From Lachnospiraceae bacterium (GTDB lineage Bacteria > Bacillota > Clostridia > Lachnospirales > Lachnospiraceae), in NCBI GenBank assembly GCA_003447895.1, contig DLYC01000109.1:1-5794 (forward strand): a DNA stretch of 5,794 nucleotides. The letters are read 5' to 3'. Shown here piece after piece: positions 5,601 through 5,794 of the stretch. Every line of letters starts with the position of its first letter. Position 1 is the stretch's first letter. Position numbers and translations under genes: made by a program. The notes under the pieces were generated by a model, which made no database searches, was not told the DNA's origin, and was given only the letters and a program-made list of their open reading frames with translations.

Positions 5601-5794
5601 TGCGCCGGTGTACTCAAGCTTTCCGTGCGCCACAATAAAGGCCCTGATCCTGTCAAAATATTGATCCAGCTCGCCCGCACTCAAACTGAAATAGTTCTTA
5701 AGGATCTGCGCGGGCTCATTTTCCGAAGACGCGCCGCCAATAACTTTCTTCAGGAGTTTTCCGAGGAGCCCTCCCTGCCCGCTCTCCGCATTTT
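2625..5794 (-). CDS. Very large DUF4132 (YehI/MolR-like) protein, 5'-partial
   Basis: The frame is open from the right edge to the TGA at 2625-2627 and shows 1055 residues; the start lies outside the window. A TTG at 5682-5684 could be called as a start, but the 36 codons before it are open and protein-like (GGLLGKLLKKVIGG, then AQILKNYF) and no ribosome binding site precedes it. The recognisable domain is C-terminal, about visible residues 855-1050: RRWVADYDEGLQKVFF (Trp861), SEVMRDVDLAVSV (near 923), GTLGNYNVQLGSG, and the closing FLPFIDEDP and SKILLLAQDGKIKDP. These are hallmarks of DUF4132, the family of E. coli YehI and MolR, whose biochemical role is unclear. The ~850 residues before it look mainly helical and charged, without a motif I can name, and may form a repeat-rich scaffold. 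No WGR domain, Walker motif, signal peptide or membrane segment is visible. In E. coli the relatives sit with AAA+ ATPase and von Willebrand A genes; such partners, if any, would lie right of this window. Confidence 0.85.
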   Translation of the reverse strand, partial: NAESGQGGLLGKLLKKVIGGASSENEPAQILKNYFSLSAGELDQYFDRIRAFIVAHGKLEYTGANGEKQLLENGLYMINYDYSGGIETRYPFPELWIEVYEMIIKDPKVFYNLYFAARGGYDETDVKDIAAYLKAEKTIFGEAYSGYHYADPKYMGSRQAHSTYQTILDIISGQQNLVLPAEVARAAVLMAAELPENIRWMERAPSKIYYLQNRPPLCFIRSNKFRSLLTRASRYESDEEFAGVFPLLYHMDQVYQFDAYNSNARYGGSSDNILSILDYVKAHELGLITRDFLYKAAFEKVGLKYAVGRLGDLFRPVITVYVLRQAKPYMPVDFDKRTMDTKCRFYTLGREVYQNIVNLILDVELRRGDTPTVFSDAVSRISRIEGIPRLMEILRAMGTDTLDRNTYYSYTGGTSKKESLSHLLKVCWPASGETAADLKKAVKENKISVDRLIEVAMYAPQWMEMAEDVLGMEGFTSGCYYFMAHMNERFDDRKKAVIARYTPLTPEELGNGCFDTKWFFEVYEKLGEKNFAKLYKAAKYIADGSKHTRARKYADAATGKVDRDELEKVIEDKRNKDLLMSYGLIPMKDRQDALHRYEFLQKFLKESRQFGAQRRASEAQCVQYAMKNMATTAGYADDLRLTLAMETELVTSNQKFLDGMEIGDYFARVEVDPDGKTELVLSKKGKKVKSVPAALKKDETFNEVKEFASKLKGQYSRCVAMFERAMEEEDAYSCEELSGLCRNPVTAGILGRLVFVGAGAAEAGPVGTLEELGAAEPALPPETQLLVAHPITLYRLGVLPRYQRLFFEKNRESGLKQPFKQVFREFYVKLEEEKDALDSRMFAGYQIQPKKTVAALKGRRWVADYDEGLQKVFFKQNISATIYALADWFSPADTESPTLEYVSFYDRKTYKQKKLSEVPDILYSEVMRDVDLAVSVAHVGGVDPETSHSTIEMRKAIFEFNMELFGLTNVTFEGTHAYIKGTLGNYNVQLGSGVIHKESGGMVNILPVHSQHRGKIFLPFIDEDPKTAEILSKILLLAQDGKIKDPYILQQLVRA

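Noticed and set aside
5682..5684. TTG as the start of the DUF4132 protein
   Set aside because: The frame stays open and protein-like for 36 codons upstream to the window edge, and there is no AGGAGG-like site before the TTG.

Overview
The window looks like chromosomal sequence from an anaerobic Firmicute, most likely Lachnospiraceae or a close relative. This is inferred from gene content and recognised protein styles, not from a marker gene. The clues are an EFR1-type flavodoxin/ferredoxin fusion, a zinc-ribbon protein of a kind common in gut Clostridia, strong AGGAGG-type ribosome binding sites, a canonical TTGACT-N16-TATAAT promoter, and short palindromic REP-like repeats between genes. There is no tRNA, rRNA, CRISPR array, transposase or phage gene.

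Layout from left to right. Bases 1-447 (+) hold most of a hotdog-fold acyl-CoA thioesterase whose first codons lie left of the window. Bases 448-535 are an AT-rich tail-to-tail junction with two copies of a 22-base repeat exactly 50 bases apart. Each copy forms a hairpin followed by a T-run on a different strand, so each can terminate one of the two converging transcripts. Bases 526-905 (-) are a broken locus: the start of a small zinc-ribbon protein runs, out of frame, into the last ~80 codons of a radical SAM/SPASM protein, as if a deletion had fused two neighbouring genes. Bases 953-1783 (-) encode the intact EFR1 flavodoxin/ferredoxin protein. Bases 1800-1860 carry a long inverted repeat resembling a REPIN, just ahead of the EFR1 ribosome binding site. 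Bases 1899-2525 (-) encode a DUF1269-like glycine-zipper protein with its own promoter. Bases 2625 to the right edge (-) are the C-terminal 1055 residues of a very large DUF4132 (YehI/MolR-like) protein whose start is beyond the window.

How the genes relate. All genes except the thioesterase run leftward. The DUF4132 stop codon lies inside the -35 box of the DUF1269 promoter, so these two units abut tightly. EFR1 and the zinc-ribbon/SPASM remnant are 47 bases apart and were probably co-transcribed. EFR1 could have supplied low-potential electrons to the radical SAM enzyme that is now mostly deleted. I see no clear complete new system inside the window. The least explained items are the DUF4132 giant protein, the chimeric remnant and the two families of palindromic repeats.
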